The position numbers were made by a program, and so were the translations under genes. Positions 41,293 through 50,800 of a DNA stretch of 64,000 bases are shown here, in pieces. This DNA comes from JAKACA01 sp052143575 (GTDB taxonomy: Bacteria > Actinomycetota > Acidimicrobiia > Acidimicrobiales > Bog-793): assembly GCA_052143575.1 (NCBI GenBank), contig JBKQSP010000069.1:62001-126000 (forward strand), given 5' to 3'. Position 1 is the stretch's first letter; each line of letters opens with the position of its first letter. The notes beneath the pieces were generated by a model. It saw only the letters and a list, made by a program, of their open reading frames with translations, did not search any database and was not told the DNA's origin.

Positions 41293-41958
41293 ATGGAGAC
41301 TGAAGCGGCGCGGCTCAACGACGCCAAGAGCTCCCTCGCCCTTCTCGGCCGCTCGCTCATCCCCGACGGCCTCGCCATCGGCTTTGCCGGCAACCTCAGC
41401 GTTCGTGTGGGAGATCTCGTGGCCATCACGCCGTCGGCCGTCCCCTACGACGAGATCACCCCGAACGACATCTGCGTGGTCGGCCTCGACGGCGAGGCGG
41501 TCGAGGCCAACGGCCGCATGCTCTCCTCCGAGACGCCCATGCACCTTGCCGTCTACGCCGCCACGACGGCGGGGGCGGTCGTGCACACACACTCCCCCGA
41601 GGTCGTGGCGCTCTCCACCGTTGCCAGCGAGCTGCCGGCGATCCACTACGCCATCGTCGGGCTCGGCGGTCCGGTTCGCGTCGTCCCCTACGTGCGATTC
41701 GGCTCCGACTCACTGGCACAGGGCGCCGCCGCCGCCCTCGAGGGGCGCTCTGCCGCCATCTTGCAAAACCACGGAGCCATCACCTATGGCGCCAGCCTCG
41801 AGGCTGCCTATCAACGCGCCCGTCTCCTCGAGTGGCTGGCGAGGGTGTACCGGCTGGCGCAGTCGCTCGGCACGCCGCGGATTCTCAGCGCCGAGGAGCT
41901 GGAGGAGGTGGCGGCGGAGAGCCGCCGACGTCGCTACGGGCTCGCCGCCCCGTCGTAA
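41293..41958 (+). CDS. Class II aldolase/adducin-family protein
   Basis: A 221-residue zinc-dependent aldolase or epimerase (fuculose-phosphate aldolase/ribulose-phosphate epimerase type). GFAGNLSVRVGD is the substrate phosphate region, HTHS in VVHTHSPEVVAL gives two zinc histidines, and ILQNHGAITYG provides the third. ATG 41293 has GGGAGAC six nt upstream; an in-frame ATG at 41266 is less well placed. It would cleave or form a phosphorylated sugar, fitting the transketolase operon of which it is the last clear member. Confidence 0.9.
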   Translation: METEAARLNDAKSSLALLGRSLIPDGLAIGFAGNLSVRVGDLVAITPSAVPYDEITPNDICVVGLDGEAVEANGRMLSSETPMHLAVYAATTAGAVVHTHSPEVVALSTVASELPAIHYAIVGLGGPVRVVPYVRFGSDSLAQGAAAALEGRSAAILQNHGAITYGASLEAAYQRARLLEWLARVYRLAQSLGTPRILSAEELEEVAAESRRRRYGLAAPS

Positions 41959-41967
41959 CCTCTGTCC

Positions 41968-42636
41968 GTGACCGACCGAGGGCAGGTGCCAGGCAGCTGG
42001 CCGCTCTTCGGCCTCCGGCTGAGTTGTGGTGAGGTTTCCCTGCAACCCGTGTGCGAGGCCGACCTCGACGAGTTGGCCGGGATGCTGCCCGACGACTACG
42101 AGCACGATCCCGCCTCCGTCTTGTTGCCGGAACTCGACCTCGACGCAAACCGGCGGCGCTTGCTCCGCCAGACGTACTGGCGAGCATGGGGTACCTGGTC
42201 CGTGGACTCATGGAAGCTCCCGTTCCGAGTCGCCCACGACGGGCGGCTCGTCGGCGTCCAGGCTCTCGAGGCTGACCACTTCCCGGACCTGCGCACGGTC
42301 GACTCGAGCTCGTGGCTCGACAGTGACTGCCGGCGCAGAGGCATCGGCACCGCCATGCGAACGGCCATCTTGGCGCTCGCCTTCGACCACCTCGGTGCGC
42401 AAGCCGCCGTCACGTCGGCGCGCCACGACAATCTGGCGTCACTCGGCGTCTCGAGGCGGCTCGGTTACCGCGACAACGGGGTCAGCATGACTCGCTCACC
42501 GACCGGCCCCTGCCAGCTTCGCCACATGCGGCTGACTCGCGACGACTGGGTGGCCTCCTCGTGGGGCGATTCGGTGACGCTCACCGGCATCGAGCCGTGT
42601 GCCCCCTACTTCGGCATCGACCTTGGACCCCGATGA
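41968..42636 (+). CDS. GNAT-family N-acetyltransferase
   Basis: A 222-residue acetyltransferase. The acetyl-CoA pyrophosphate loop is CRRRGIGTAMRTAIL, followed by the motif B helix (HDNLASLGVSRRLGYRDNG). The N-terminal part (LQPVCEADLDELAGMLPDDYEHDP) matches the RimJ-like opening. The substrate may be a peptide N-terminus, an aminoglycoside or a small amine, and cannot be told. GTG 41968 is 9 nt after the aldolase stop, so it may be cotranscribed, though a functional link is not evident. Confidence 0.85.
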   Translation: MTDRGQVPGSWPLFGLRLSCGEVSLQPVCEADLDELAGMLPDDYEHDPASVLLPELDLDANRRRLLRQTYWRAWGTWSVDSWKLPFRVAHDGRLVGVQALEADHFPDLRTVDSSSWLDSDCRRRGIGTAMRTAILALAFDHLGAQAAVTSARHDNLASLGVSRRLGYRDNGVSMTRSPTGPCQLRHMRLTRDDWVASSWGDSVTLTGIEPCAPYFGIDLGPR

Positions 42637-42905
42637 AGCAGGCTCGCTGCGGTGAGCGCCTGCTCAGTGCAGGCTGACGAGCTGAGCGACGTCGACGTGA
42701 AGCTGTGCAAGGCCCTCGTCGAAGATGGCCAACCCCCCTCCGTGACGACGCGCCAGCTCCGCCAGATATGCGGTCACTTGGCGACGTCCGATAAGGGGAT
42801 GCGAACGACGATCGATCCTGGCATCACTACATCTTGATGCAACCACGCGGATCAAGACCCCCCGACACCTGCACGTCCTGCCCGGGCGGTGCAACATGGA
42901 TAGCC
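42637..42905. other. Gap without a convincing gene
   Basis: These 269 bp contain short open frames on both strands with no conserved features. I see no gene. The right part presumably carries the promoter for the zinc-finger gene. Confidence 0.5.
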
Positions 42906-43262
42906 GTGGCGACGAACGAGGACATTGCCTCCATCCTGCGTGCCCGCAAAGCGGAGCTCTCCGGTGAAGTGGCCAGCCTGTCGCAGCCCGTCCGAGCGCC
43001 CGGTGTCCAGATGCAATTCGGGAAGCGGGCGGGCGATCACACGAGCGACGCCGTCATGGCGATGGAGCGATCGGTGGCGGCCGAGCAGCTCCATCATGTC
43101 TCGCTGGAGATCGACAGGGCACTCGCCAAGCTGGCGGAGGGCAGCTACGGACGATGCGACGCCTGCGGAGGCGAGATCGCCCCGGAGCGTCTCGAGGCCC
43201 TCCCCTGGGCGGCGCTCTGCATGGCATGCAAGGCGGCAGGGCGCACCGCACCGGACTCGTAG
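42906..43262 (+). CDS. DksA/TraR-type zinc-finger protein
   Basis: A 118-residue protein with an N-terminal coiled coil (ILRARKAELSGEVASL and VAAEQLHHVSLEIDRALAKLAEG). A four-cysteine zinc finger follows (CDACGG...CMAC, residues about 86-108). Members of this family bind in the RNA polymerase secondary channel or act as small stress regulators. GTG 42906 is chosen because upstream codons encode no coiled-coil sequence. Confidence 0.87.
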   Translation: MATNEDIASILRARKAELSGEVASLSQPVRAPGVQMQFGKRAGDHTSDAVMAMERSVAAEQLHHVSLEIDRALAKLAEGSYGRCDACGGEIAPERLEALPWAALCMACKAAGRTAPDS

Positions 43263-43271
43263 AAGCGGGCC

Positions 43272-43302
43272 CTGACGCCCAGTCTCCGCTCGTCCCTATA
43301 CT
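43272..43302 (+). promoter_or_regulatory. Possible promoter of the sedolisin gene
   Basis: CTGACG (43272-43277), a 19-bp spacer and TATACT (43297-43302) lie 35 bp upstream of the peptidase start. The -10 is good and the spacing slightly long. Confidence 0.35.
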
Positions 43303-43336
43303 GGCGCCGCACTGACATCTTGGAACGGAGGGCCTC

Positions 43337-44899
43337 ATGGCCGACGACTCAGCCCGGGTACCGCTGGCGGGAAGCACTCGAGCTGCTCCCGAGCACGACC
43401 GCGTCGGCGTGCCCGACGACTCGTCGTCCACGACCGTCACGATCTACGTGCGCGGGGCTGCCGAGGGGCCCCCGGCCGGACGGCTTTCGCGTGAGGAATA
43501 CGCCGCCGCCTACGGGGCAGCGGCGGCTGACGTGGAGGCGGTCGGCAACTTCGCCCGCGCTCACGGGCTCACGGTCGGCGCCGTCGATGCCGGCCGCCGC
43601 AGCATCGAGGTGACGGGGACCCTCGCCGCCCTCGCAAGGGCCTTCGGCACCTCCTTCGCCCTCTTCCGTGACACCGACGGCCGCCAGTACCGCGGCCGGG
43701 AAGGCACGCTGCAGCTGCCGGCCGAGCTCGACGGCGTCATCACCGGGGTCTTCGGCCTCGACGAACGACCGCAGGCCCGGCCGCACTTCCGGCCGCGCAC
43801 CGTCGCCACCACGCAGTACACGCCGCCCCAGGTGGCCGCCGCCTACGACTTCCCATCCGGGGTCACGGGCAGCGGCGAATGCATCGCCCTCATCGAGCTC
43901 GGCGGCGGCTTCCGCCCCGAGGACCTCAGCGCCTACTTCTCGTCGCTGAGCATCGCCGAACCCACCGTCGAGGCGGTGCCGGTCGGCACGGGGTCGAACG
44001 ACCCGGGAACCGCCAACGGCCCCGACGGCGAGGTCATGCTGGACATCGAGGTCGCCGGCAGCGTCGCTCCTGGAGCGGTCATCGCCGTGTACTTCGCTCC
44101 CAACACTGACCAGGGTTTCATCGACGCCGTCACGACGGCGGTGAACGACACGGCGCGCAAGCCCTCCGTCGTCTCGATCAGCTGGGGCGGTCCCGAAAGC
44201 ACCTGGACCGCGCAGGCCATGAACCAGATGGAACAGGCCTTCACGGCGGCTGCAGCCATGGGCGTGACGGTGACGGTTGCCGCAGGGGACAACGGATCGA
44301 CCGACGGTGTCACCGACGGGCTCCAGCACGTCGACTTCCCCGCCTCGGCCCCGCACGCCCTCGGGTGTGGAGGCACGAACCTCCAGGTGAACGCTGGTGT
44401 CATCGAGTCCGAGACGGTGTGGAACGACGGCCCCGGTCAAGGCGCCGGGGGCGGTGGAATCAGCGACGTGTTCGCCGTGCCGAGTTACCAGTCGACCGCC
44501 TCCGTGCCGCCCTCGGTCAACCCGGGCGCTCGCGTCGGGCGCGGCGTGCCCGACGTCTGCGGTGATGCCGACCCGGATACCGGCTACACCATCCGGGTCG
44601 ACGGTCAGACGATGCCCATCGGCGGCACGAGTGCTGTGGCACCGCTCTGGGCAGGGCTGGTGGCGCTCCTCAACGAGTCGCTCGGTCACCCCGTCGGGTT
44701 CCTGCAGCCGTTCTTGTACACGGCTGCCGGGACGGCTCTACACGACATCGTGTCGGGGTCCAACGGCGCCTACTCGGCCGGACCGGGTTGGGACGCCTGC
44801 ACGGGGCTCGGGTCGCCCAACGGAGCTGCCCTGCTGGCGGCCCTCGAAGCAAGCGCCGGCTCCTCAGGTGCCGGCTCCTCAGTGTCCGGCTCCTCCTGA
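43337..44899 (+). CDS. S53 sedolisin, kumamolisin-like serine-carboxyl peptidase
   Basis: A 520-residue proenzyme. An activation domain (about residues 30-150, with LSREEYAAAYGA and GTLQLPAELDGVITGVFGLD) precedes the subtilisin-fold catalytic domain. The catalytic residues are E232 and D236 (GEVMLDIEVAG), oxyanion-hole D318 (AAGDNG) and Ser432 in GGTSAVAP. The calcium site is near DACTGLGSPNG at the end. Similarity to kumamolisin is strong in YFAPNTDQGFIDA and VSISWGGPE. No classical signal peptide is visible, as also in kumamolisin. Expected to act outside the cell at acidic pH. Confidence 0.94.
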   Translation: MADDSARVPLAGSTRAAPEHDRVGVPDDSSSTTVTIYVRGAAEGPPAGRLSREEYAAAYGAAAADVEAVGNFARAHGLTVGAVDAGRRSIEVTGTLAALARAFGTSFALFRDTDGRQYRGREGTLQLPAELDGVITGVFGLDERPQARPHFRPRTVATTQYTPPQVAAAYDFPSGVTGSGECIALIELGGGFRPEDLSAYFSSLSIAEPTVEAVPVGTGSNDPGTANGPDGEVMLDIEVAGSVAPGAVIAVYFAPNTDQGFIDAVTTAVNDTARKPSVVSISWGGPESTWTAQAMNQMEQAFTAAAAMGVTVTVAAGDNGSTDGVTDGLQHVDFPASAPHALGCGGTNLQVNAGVIESETVWNDGPGQGAGGGGISDVFAVPSYQSTASVPPSVNPGARVGRGVPDVCGDADPDTGYTIRVDGQTMPIGGTSAVAPLWAGLVALLNESLGHPVGFLQPFLYTAAGTALHDIVSGSNGAYSAGPGWDACTGLGSPNGAALLAALEASAGSSGAGSSVSGSS

Positions 44900-44995
44900 C
44901 AGCTCAGCCGGTCACCAACAGCGCCTGCCCGTCCCGCCACGAAGCCGGGCCGCCACCAGGACGGCGAGGGCGATCGCTCGTGATCGTCGTGCCGC

Positions 44996-46258
44996 TCACA
45001 CTCGCAATCGACCGCGGGACATGGCCATGGCCTCGTCAGCTGTCCGCGGCACACGCCCGGCTGCAGCCATCTCGATCACGAAGGAAGTACCCGCAGCCAC
45101 GCCGTTGAGGAACAACCCGTTCTGCTGATCGCTCGTGAGGTCGAACTGCGTCGCCGTCAGCCCGAGATTGTCGACAAAGACCGTCCGCCCTGCCGTTCCC
45201 TCGTCGATGGCATAGGAGTCCCACTCGTTCATCATCGTGCGCAGCGCCCGGATGGCCACCTGCAGGACGTCCTTGGCACCCTCGGTCTGTGGGAACAATG
45301 TCTGCAACGACGACAGCTTGATGCCGATGGTCGGCCACCGCGGCGCCGTGCCGTCAGCCCGGTTGAAGGCATCGATCGGGAAGTTCCGCAGCATGCCGCC
45401 GTCCACCCAGGTGACCGAGCCGCCCTCGTACTCCTGCGCCACGACGCCACCGTCCGGTCTTGGCAGGTCGATGTTCGCCGACACGGCGTCAAAGGTGACG
45501 GGCTCGAAGAAGAACGGGATGGACATCGAGGCTCGCACCGCATGTGCGACGCTCTCGTTGTCAGGGTTGTGCCCATAGAACGGGTAGTCCCACGGCAGTC
45601 GCACGAGCTGTGCCCGCGTGATGTCGGAGGTGTGCACGAGCAACCGGTACGTATGGCCGTTCGGCAGGCTCATGCCCGGGTCGTCCGCTTGGGTGAGCTT
45701 CAGGTCGGAGAAGGTCGAAACACCCAGATCGGCCAGGATCGGACCGAGCCAGCGCTCCAGGTAGTCGCCGGGGTAGATGCCCATCTTGTGGGTGAGGGCG
45801 GCGGCGTCGTCGATGAACTCCCCGATCTTGCCGGTGCGGCCCTCCCACATCTTGCGCAGTGTGCTTTCCGGCATGAAGTTCGTGAAGTCCAACGTCTCTA
45901 GCGACGTCCGCAACCGCGTCATCGGCTGGCCGGCCGCCGTGATGGCGGCGATGAGGGATGCCGCGATGGCGCCCGCACTCGTGCCGGCGACGCGCTGGAA
46001 GCGGTAGCCCGCTTCGCTCAGGGCGAGGACGACTCCCACGAGCCCGATGCCCTTCACGCCTCCGCCCTCGAGGGCGAGGTCGGCGACGAGCTCCTTGGCG
46101 CCGGCCTTCGCCGGATTGGCCCAGCCGTCTGACTGCCGGAGGGATTCCGCCGCCTGGTCGAATTGGTCCTGCAGGGCGGCCGTTCTCCGGAACCCGAGAT
46201 CAGTGCTTTCGTCGAGGGCCACCTGCGATGCGATTGGATCTGGCGGATTCCCGGTCAC
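44996..46258 (-). CDS. Patatin-like phospholipase
   Basis: A 420-residue acyl hydrolase. It has the oxyanion loop EGGGVKGIG (residues 64-72), the nucleophile elbow GTSAG with Ser94, and the dyad aspartate in VDGGMLRNFPIDAF. GTG 46258 preceded by AGGAGA gives a short N-terminus with no signal peptide, so the protein is probably cytoplasmic or secreted by a special route. Substrates are membrane phospholipids or neutral lipids. It is divergent from the membrane protein gene. Confidence 0.9.
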   Translation of the reverse strand: MTGNPPDPIASQVALDESTDLGFRRTAALQDQFDQAAESLRQSDGWANPAKAGAKELVADLALEGGGVKGIGLVGVVLALSEAGYRFQRVAGTSAGAIAASLIAAITAAGQPMTRLRTSLETLDFTNFMPESTLRKMWEGRTGKIGEFIDDAAALTHKMGIYPGDYLERWLGPILADLGVSTFSDLKLTQADDPGMSLPNGHTYRLLVHTSDITRAQLVRLPWDYPFYGHNPDNESVAHAVRASMSIPFFFEPVTFDAVSANIDLPRPDGGVVAQEYEGGSVTWVDGGMLRNFPIDAFNRADGTAPRWPTIGIKLSSLQTLFPQTEGAKDVLQVAIRALRTMMNEWDSYAIDEGTAGRTVFVDNLGLTATQFDLTSDQQNGLFLNGVAAGTSFVIEMAAAGRVPRTADEAMAMSRGRLRV

Positions 46259-46465
46259 GTTGTTCTCCTCTCGCGCGACGACGACGCAGTCACGCTCGGG
46301 GGAAGATCGAACATCGCCGAGCTCTGCCGCCGAGCCGCCTCCCATCATGAGCTGCCCGCAGGTTGCGTGCAAGGGCTTTCTCGCCGTCCGACGGCGCGGC
46401 GTCGCCCCAGGCCAACCGTCGCGAACGGGGGCTCGAGAAGGCGGTACGGAGAGTAGAGCCCCAGC

Positions 46466-47809
46466 GTGCAACCTCATCGGACCGTCATCGATGTGGAACA
46501 CTTTTGGCCGATGATCGCCGACGGCGCGCCGATGATGGCCGACGGTGCGCCGATGATGGCCGACGGCGCAAAGGAGGACTATCCGCCGGAGGAGTTCATT
46601 CTCGATCTGCAAAGCGCCGTCTATTACGTCTTCACCCGAGCCGGGCCCTTCTTCGCCCTCAGCTACTTTCGGTTCCTGGCGGCTTATCTCAAGATATGCC
46701 CGCGATCGACGGGATCCCGGGTGCCGGGCCGAGCGTCCATGTCCTCGTTCAAGCTGGCCGTCGCCCGCCGCTCGCCCGTCTCGCTGACGATTCCTGTCGT
46801 CGTCGGCGCGGTCCTCGTCGCCGAGATCGTCACCATGCCGGTGCAGTTGGCCCTCTCCATAGTGAAGACGGGATGGCGGGTCATGGAGGTGAGCGTTCGC
46901 GGCCTTCCGGCGCTCATAACCGCCGTCGTCGTCGTGTTCGTGACGAGTGACGCCTGGAAGATCCTCGGTGTCGGCTACACGCCGAGGTTCTATGGACTCG
47001 TCGCTCTGTTCCTCCTTGCGAGCCTCGTCTTCATGATCCGATCACCGAAGGGATACTGGGAGCGTGACATCGAGTTGGCAATGGACGACGAGTCGAAGGC
47101 CGAGGGCGAGTCGACGGCCGACGACGCGTCTTTGTTTGAAGGACTCGGGGAGGCGAACTGGCTCCTCGTTGCGGTCGCTCACCGAGTTGGGTGGCTGCGT
47201 CGGTTGGCCACACCCCGGAGGTACACCTGGCTGATGGTCCGAGGCGCCGCCCCAGCGCCGCTCGAGGAGCCGCAGGGGCGTAGAGAGCGCGCAGCCGTGT
47301 ATCTCCTGTACGTGGCCGCCTGCGCCTTCGCCTTGATCGTGCTCGCCCTCGTCGTCGCGGGTGCCTTGATCCTTGTCGGCGCCATCCTCATCAGCGGCCC
47401 TGAGACAAAAACGCTCGCCGGCTCCCTCCACGTCTCCTGGAAGGTGCCGCTTCTGCACCTCGTCATCAGCAGGCAACTGCTGTCGCTCTCGCTCAGCCTG
47501 GGTGCGCTTGCTCCCCTCTTCCTGCTGGCGGGCCAGCACCCGGAGGATCGGAGGAGGTTCATGAGCCACGTGCTGTTCCGGTTCCGGCGATCCCTCGTCG
47601 TCTACTCGGTCTACCGACATGCCCGTGAGCAGACAGAGGCCTGGACCGGCGTGATAATCCCGCCCGAACACGGACAAGCAGGGCTTACGCAAGATTCCGT
47701 CTCACTTCGACGAGAGACGAGGAGGCGGAGGGATCGTCTCATCTCGCCTGATGGGACAGGCGATCGACTCTCGTCTGTCCAAAGGCGCTTCGGCGAAGCC
47801 GACTCCTGA
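46466..47809 (+). CDS. Polytopic membrane protein of unknown function
   Basis: I do not recognise this 447-residue protein. About six hydrophobic segments occur (roughly residues 50-72, 105-130, 145-165, 172-190, 277-308 and 333-355). A hydrophilic loop rich in Asp/Glu lies near residues 195-235, and the cytoplasmic C-terminus is Arg-rich. The N-terminus contains three copies of a seven-residue unit ending in ADGA, encoded by 21-bp DNA repeats. GTG 46466 is a weak start; ATGs inside the repeats could serve instead. The divergent neighbour is a patatin lipase and the next gene is recC. Confidence 0.65.
   Translation: MQPHRTVIDVEHFWPMIADGAPMMADGAPMMADGAKEDYPPEEFILDLQSAVYYVFTRAGPFFALSYFRFLAAYLKICPRSTGSRVPGRASMSSFKLAVARRSPVSLTIPVVVGAVLVAEIVTMPVQLALSIVKTGWRVMEVSVRGLPALITAVVVVFVTSDAWKILGVGYTPRFYGLVALFLLASLVFMIRSPKGYWERDIELAMDDESKAEGESTADDASLFEGLGEANWLLVAVAHRVGWLRRLATPRRYTWLMVRGAAPAPLEEPQGRRERAAVYLLYVAACAFALIVLALVVAGALILVGAILISGPETKTLAGSLHVSWKVPLLHLVISRQLLSLSLSLGALAPLFLLAGQHPEDRRRFMSHVLFRFRRSLVVYSVYRHAREQTEAWTGVIIPPEHGQAGLTQDSVSLRRETRRRRDRLISPDGTGDRLSSVQRRFGEADS
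46507..46569 (+). repeat. Three tandem 21-bp repeats at the start of the membrane protein gene
   Basis: Units at 46507-46527, 46528-46548 and 46549-46569 begin GCCGATGAT and differ at one or two bases. Each encodes M-(I/M)-A-D-G-A-P-like residues. The array spans several possible ATG starts, so copy number would change the N-terminus in frame. Confidence 0.9.
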
Positions 47810-47854
47810 GCGTCACGGCTCGCGAAGCTCCGCAAAGGCCGTACCGTTCTCGTC

Positions 47855-50800
47855 GTGCTGCACCTCCACCGCTCGGAACGAGCCGACGGCCTCGTGACGA
47901 TGTTGGCCGACCTCCTCGCCGAGCCCCTCGGCGACGCCATGTCGGCCGAGGTGGTCGCCGTGCCGACTCGTGGCGTGGAGCGTTGGTTGACCCAGCAGCT
48001 CTCGGCCCGCCTCGGGGTGACGCCCGGGCGCCAGGACGGCGTATGCGCCAATCTCGAGTTCCCGTTTCCCGGCTCGGTGATCGGCGCCGCCTTGGCGCTC
48101 GGCGGTGGCGTCGATCCCCATGCCGACCCATGGGCACCGGAGCGGTCGGTCTGGCCCTTGCTCGAGGTGGTCGACGCCAGCCTCGGCGAGCGGTGGCTCG
48201 CTCCGCTGGCGGCCCACCTCGAGAACTCCGCTCCGAGCGGCGAGATCCGGCGCTTCGCCAGCGTCCGGCACATCTCCGACCTCTATGACCGCTACGGCGT
48301 CCATCGACCCGGCATGGTGAGGTCATGGTTGGACGGCGGTGCCGATCGCCCGAGCGACGGCTGGCAACCCGAGCTGTGGCGGCGGCTGCGGCGCCGCGTC
48401 GGTACGCCGAGCCCGGCCGAACGCCTCATCGAGGCCTGCGCCCGCCTGCAGGACGAGCCGGCCCTCCTCGAGCTGCCGGCACGCCTGTCCCTCTTCGGCC
48501 TCACGCGGCTGCCCGCCAGCTATCTCGACGTCCTCGACGCCATCGCCGCCGCCCGCGACGTCCACCTCTTCCTCCTTCACCCCTCACCGGCGCTGTGGCG
48601 CAAAGTGGCCTCCAGGATCGAGAGCCCGACACGCGGTCTTCCCCGCGCTGAGGACCCGACGACCGACGAGAGCGACAACCCGCTCCTCACCTCCTGGGGG
48701 CGGGACGCCCGCGAGATGCAGCTGGTGCTTCGCGGCTCTGCCAGCACGTCGGTGACCGACCACCACGTCGCCATCGAGGACGACGCCGACGACCTCCTCC
48801 ATCGGCTGCAAGCCGATGTCCGTGCCGACCGCCGGCCCCGCGGGCTCCCGACGCCGGGGAGCGAGGACCAGCGGCCGCTGCTCGATCCGGCCGATCGCAG
48901 CATCCAGGTGCACGCCTGCCACGGGCGTGCCCGCCAGGTCGAGGTCGTGCGGGACTCCATCCTCCACCTCCTCGAGGAGGACGAAACGCTCGAGCCACGA
49001 GACGTCATCGTCATGTGCCCCGACATCGACACCTTCGCCCCCCTCATCCAGGCGACCTTCGGGAGCTACGACCCCGACGACACCGACACCCACTCCCTGC
49101 CCGACCTTCGCGTCCGCCTGGCGGACCGCTCGCTTCGCCAGACCAACCCCGTCCTCGGCGTCTTGGCGGAGCTGTTGGACCTCGCCGGCGGGCGGCTGAC
49201 CGCCACCCAGGTGCTTGACCTCGCCAGCAGGGAACCGGTGCGCCGGCGCTTCCACCTCGACGACGACGACCTCACGCGCATCGAGGAGTGGGTCGCCGGC
49301 ACGGGCGTGCGCTGGGGGCTCGACGCCCCGCACCGCGCCCCCTTCCGGCTCGAGGAGCTGGCGGCCAACACGTGGCGGGCCGGACTCGACCGCGCCCTCC
49401 TCGGCGTCGCCATGGCCGAGGAGGGCCAGCGACTCTTCGGAGGCGTCCTGCCGCTCGACGACATGGACAGCGGGGACATCGAGCTCGCCGGCAAGCTCGC
49501 CGAGCTCCTCGACCGCCTCGGCGCCGCCGTCTCGCTCCTCTCGGGCACCCGGCCCCTCGACGCCTGGGCAGCCGGCATCGCCGAGATCGCCGACGCCTTC
49601 ACGGCGACCTCCGAGCAGGACACCTGGCAGCGCCTGCAGCTGCAACGCCTCCTCGACGACCTCGTCGGCGAGGCGACGACGGGCGATACGGTGAGCGGCG
49701 TCGAGCTCAGCCCGGCCGACGTCGGCGCCTTGCTCGCCGACCGCTTGCGGGGCCGGCCCACGAGGGCCAACTTCCGCACCGGGCACCTGACGATCTGCAC
49801 GCTCGTTCCCATGCGCTCGGTCCCCCACCGGGTCGTCTGCCTCCTCGGCCTCGACGACGGCGTTTTCCCGCGCCATATCGAGCGTGACGGCGACGACCTC
49901 ATCGCCGCCAACCCACAGGTTGGCGACAACGACGCCCGCACGGAGGACCGCCAGCTCCTCCTCGACGCCCTCCTGGCGGCGGCAGACCGGCTCGTCATCA
50001 CCTACACGGCTCGCGACGAGCGCAGCAATCTCGCCCGGCCGCCGGCGGTTCCCCTCGGCGAGCTCCTCGACGTCATCGACCGCACCGTCCGTACCGACGG
50101 TGGCGCCTTCGCCCGCCAGCAGCTCACGATCCACCACCCGCTGCAGCCCTTCGATGTCCGGAATTTCACGAACGGGGCGCTCATCGCCGACCGGCCGTGG
50201 AGCTTCGACACGGTCAACCTCGACGGCGCCCGCGCCGCCACGCGGCCGCGCTCCACGCCGGGGCCCTGGCTTCCCGCTCCCCTGCCCGAGGTCGAGCTGC
50301 AGTCCGTCGAGCTCGAGCGGTTGGAAGCCTTCCTGCGGCATCCGGTGCGCGCCTTTCTCCGCCACCGGCTCGGTATCTCCCTCACCGACCGCGCCCGCGA
50401 CGTCGGCGACGCCCTTCCCATCGACCTCGACGGCCTCGAGCGCTGGGGGGTGGCCGAGCGCATCCTCACCGCCCGCTTGGCGGGCGCAGAGCTCGACGAC
50501 TGCATCGCCGCCGAGCGCGCCCGCGGCCTCTTGCCTCCCGGTGAGCTCGCAACACCGGTGCTGGACATGATCACACCGGCGATCGAGCAGCTCGTCGCCG
50601 TCGGCCGGAGCGACGTCGAGCCCACCTCGCTCGACATCAACATCGAGCTACCGGACGCAACGGGGCTCATCGGCACGGTGGCCGACCTGCAGGGCGACGT
50701 CCTCCACACGGTGACCTACTCGAGCCTGTCGCCCTCCCACCGCCTCATCGCATGGGGGCGGCTCCTCGCCCTCAGCGCCGCCTGGCCGGAGCGAGCCTTC

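Noticed and set aside
42652..42837. A 61-codon open frame between the acetyltransferase and zinc-finger genes
   Set aside because: No conserved features, no convincing ribosome-binding site, and an equally long frame on the other strand.
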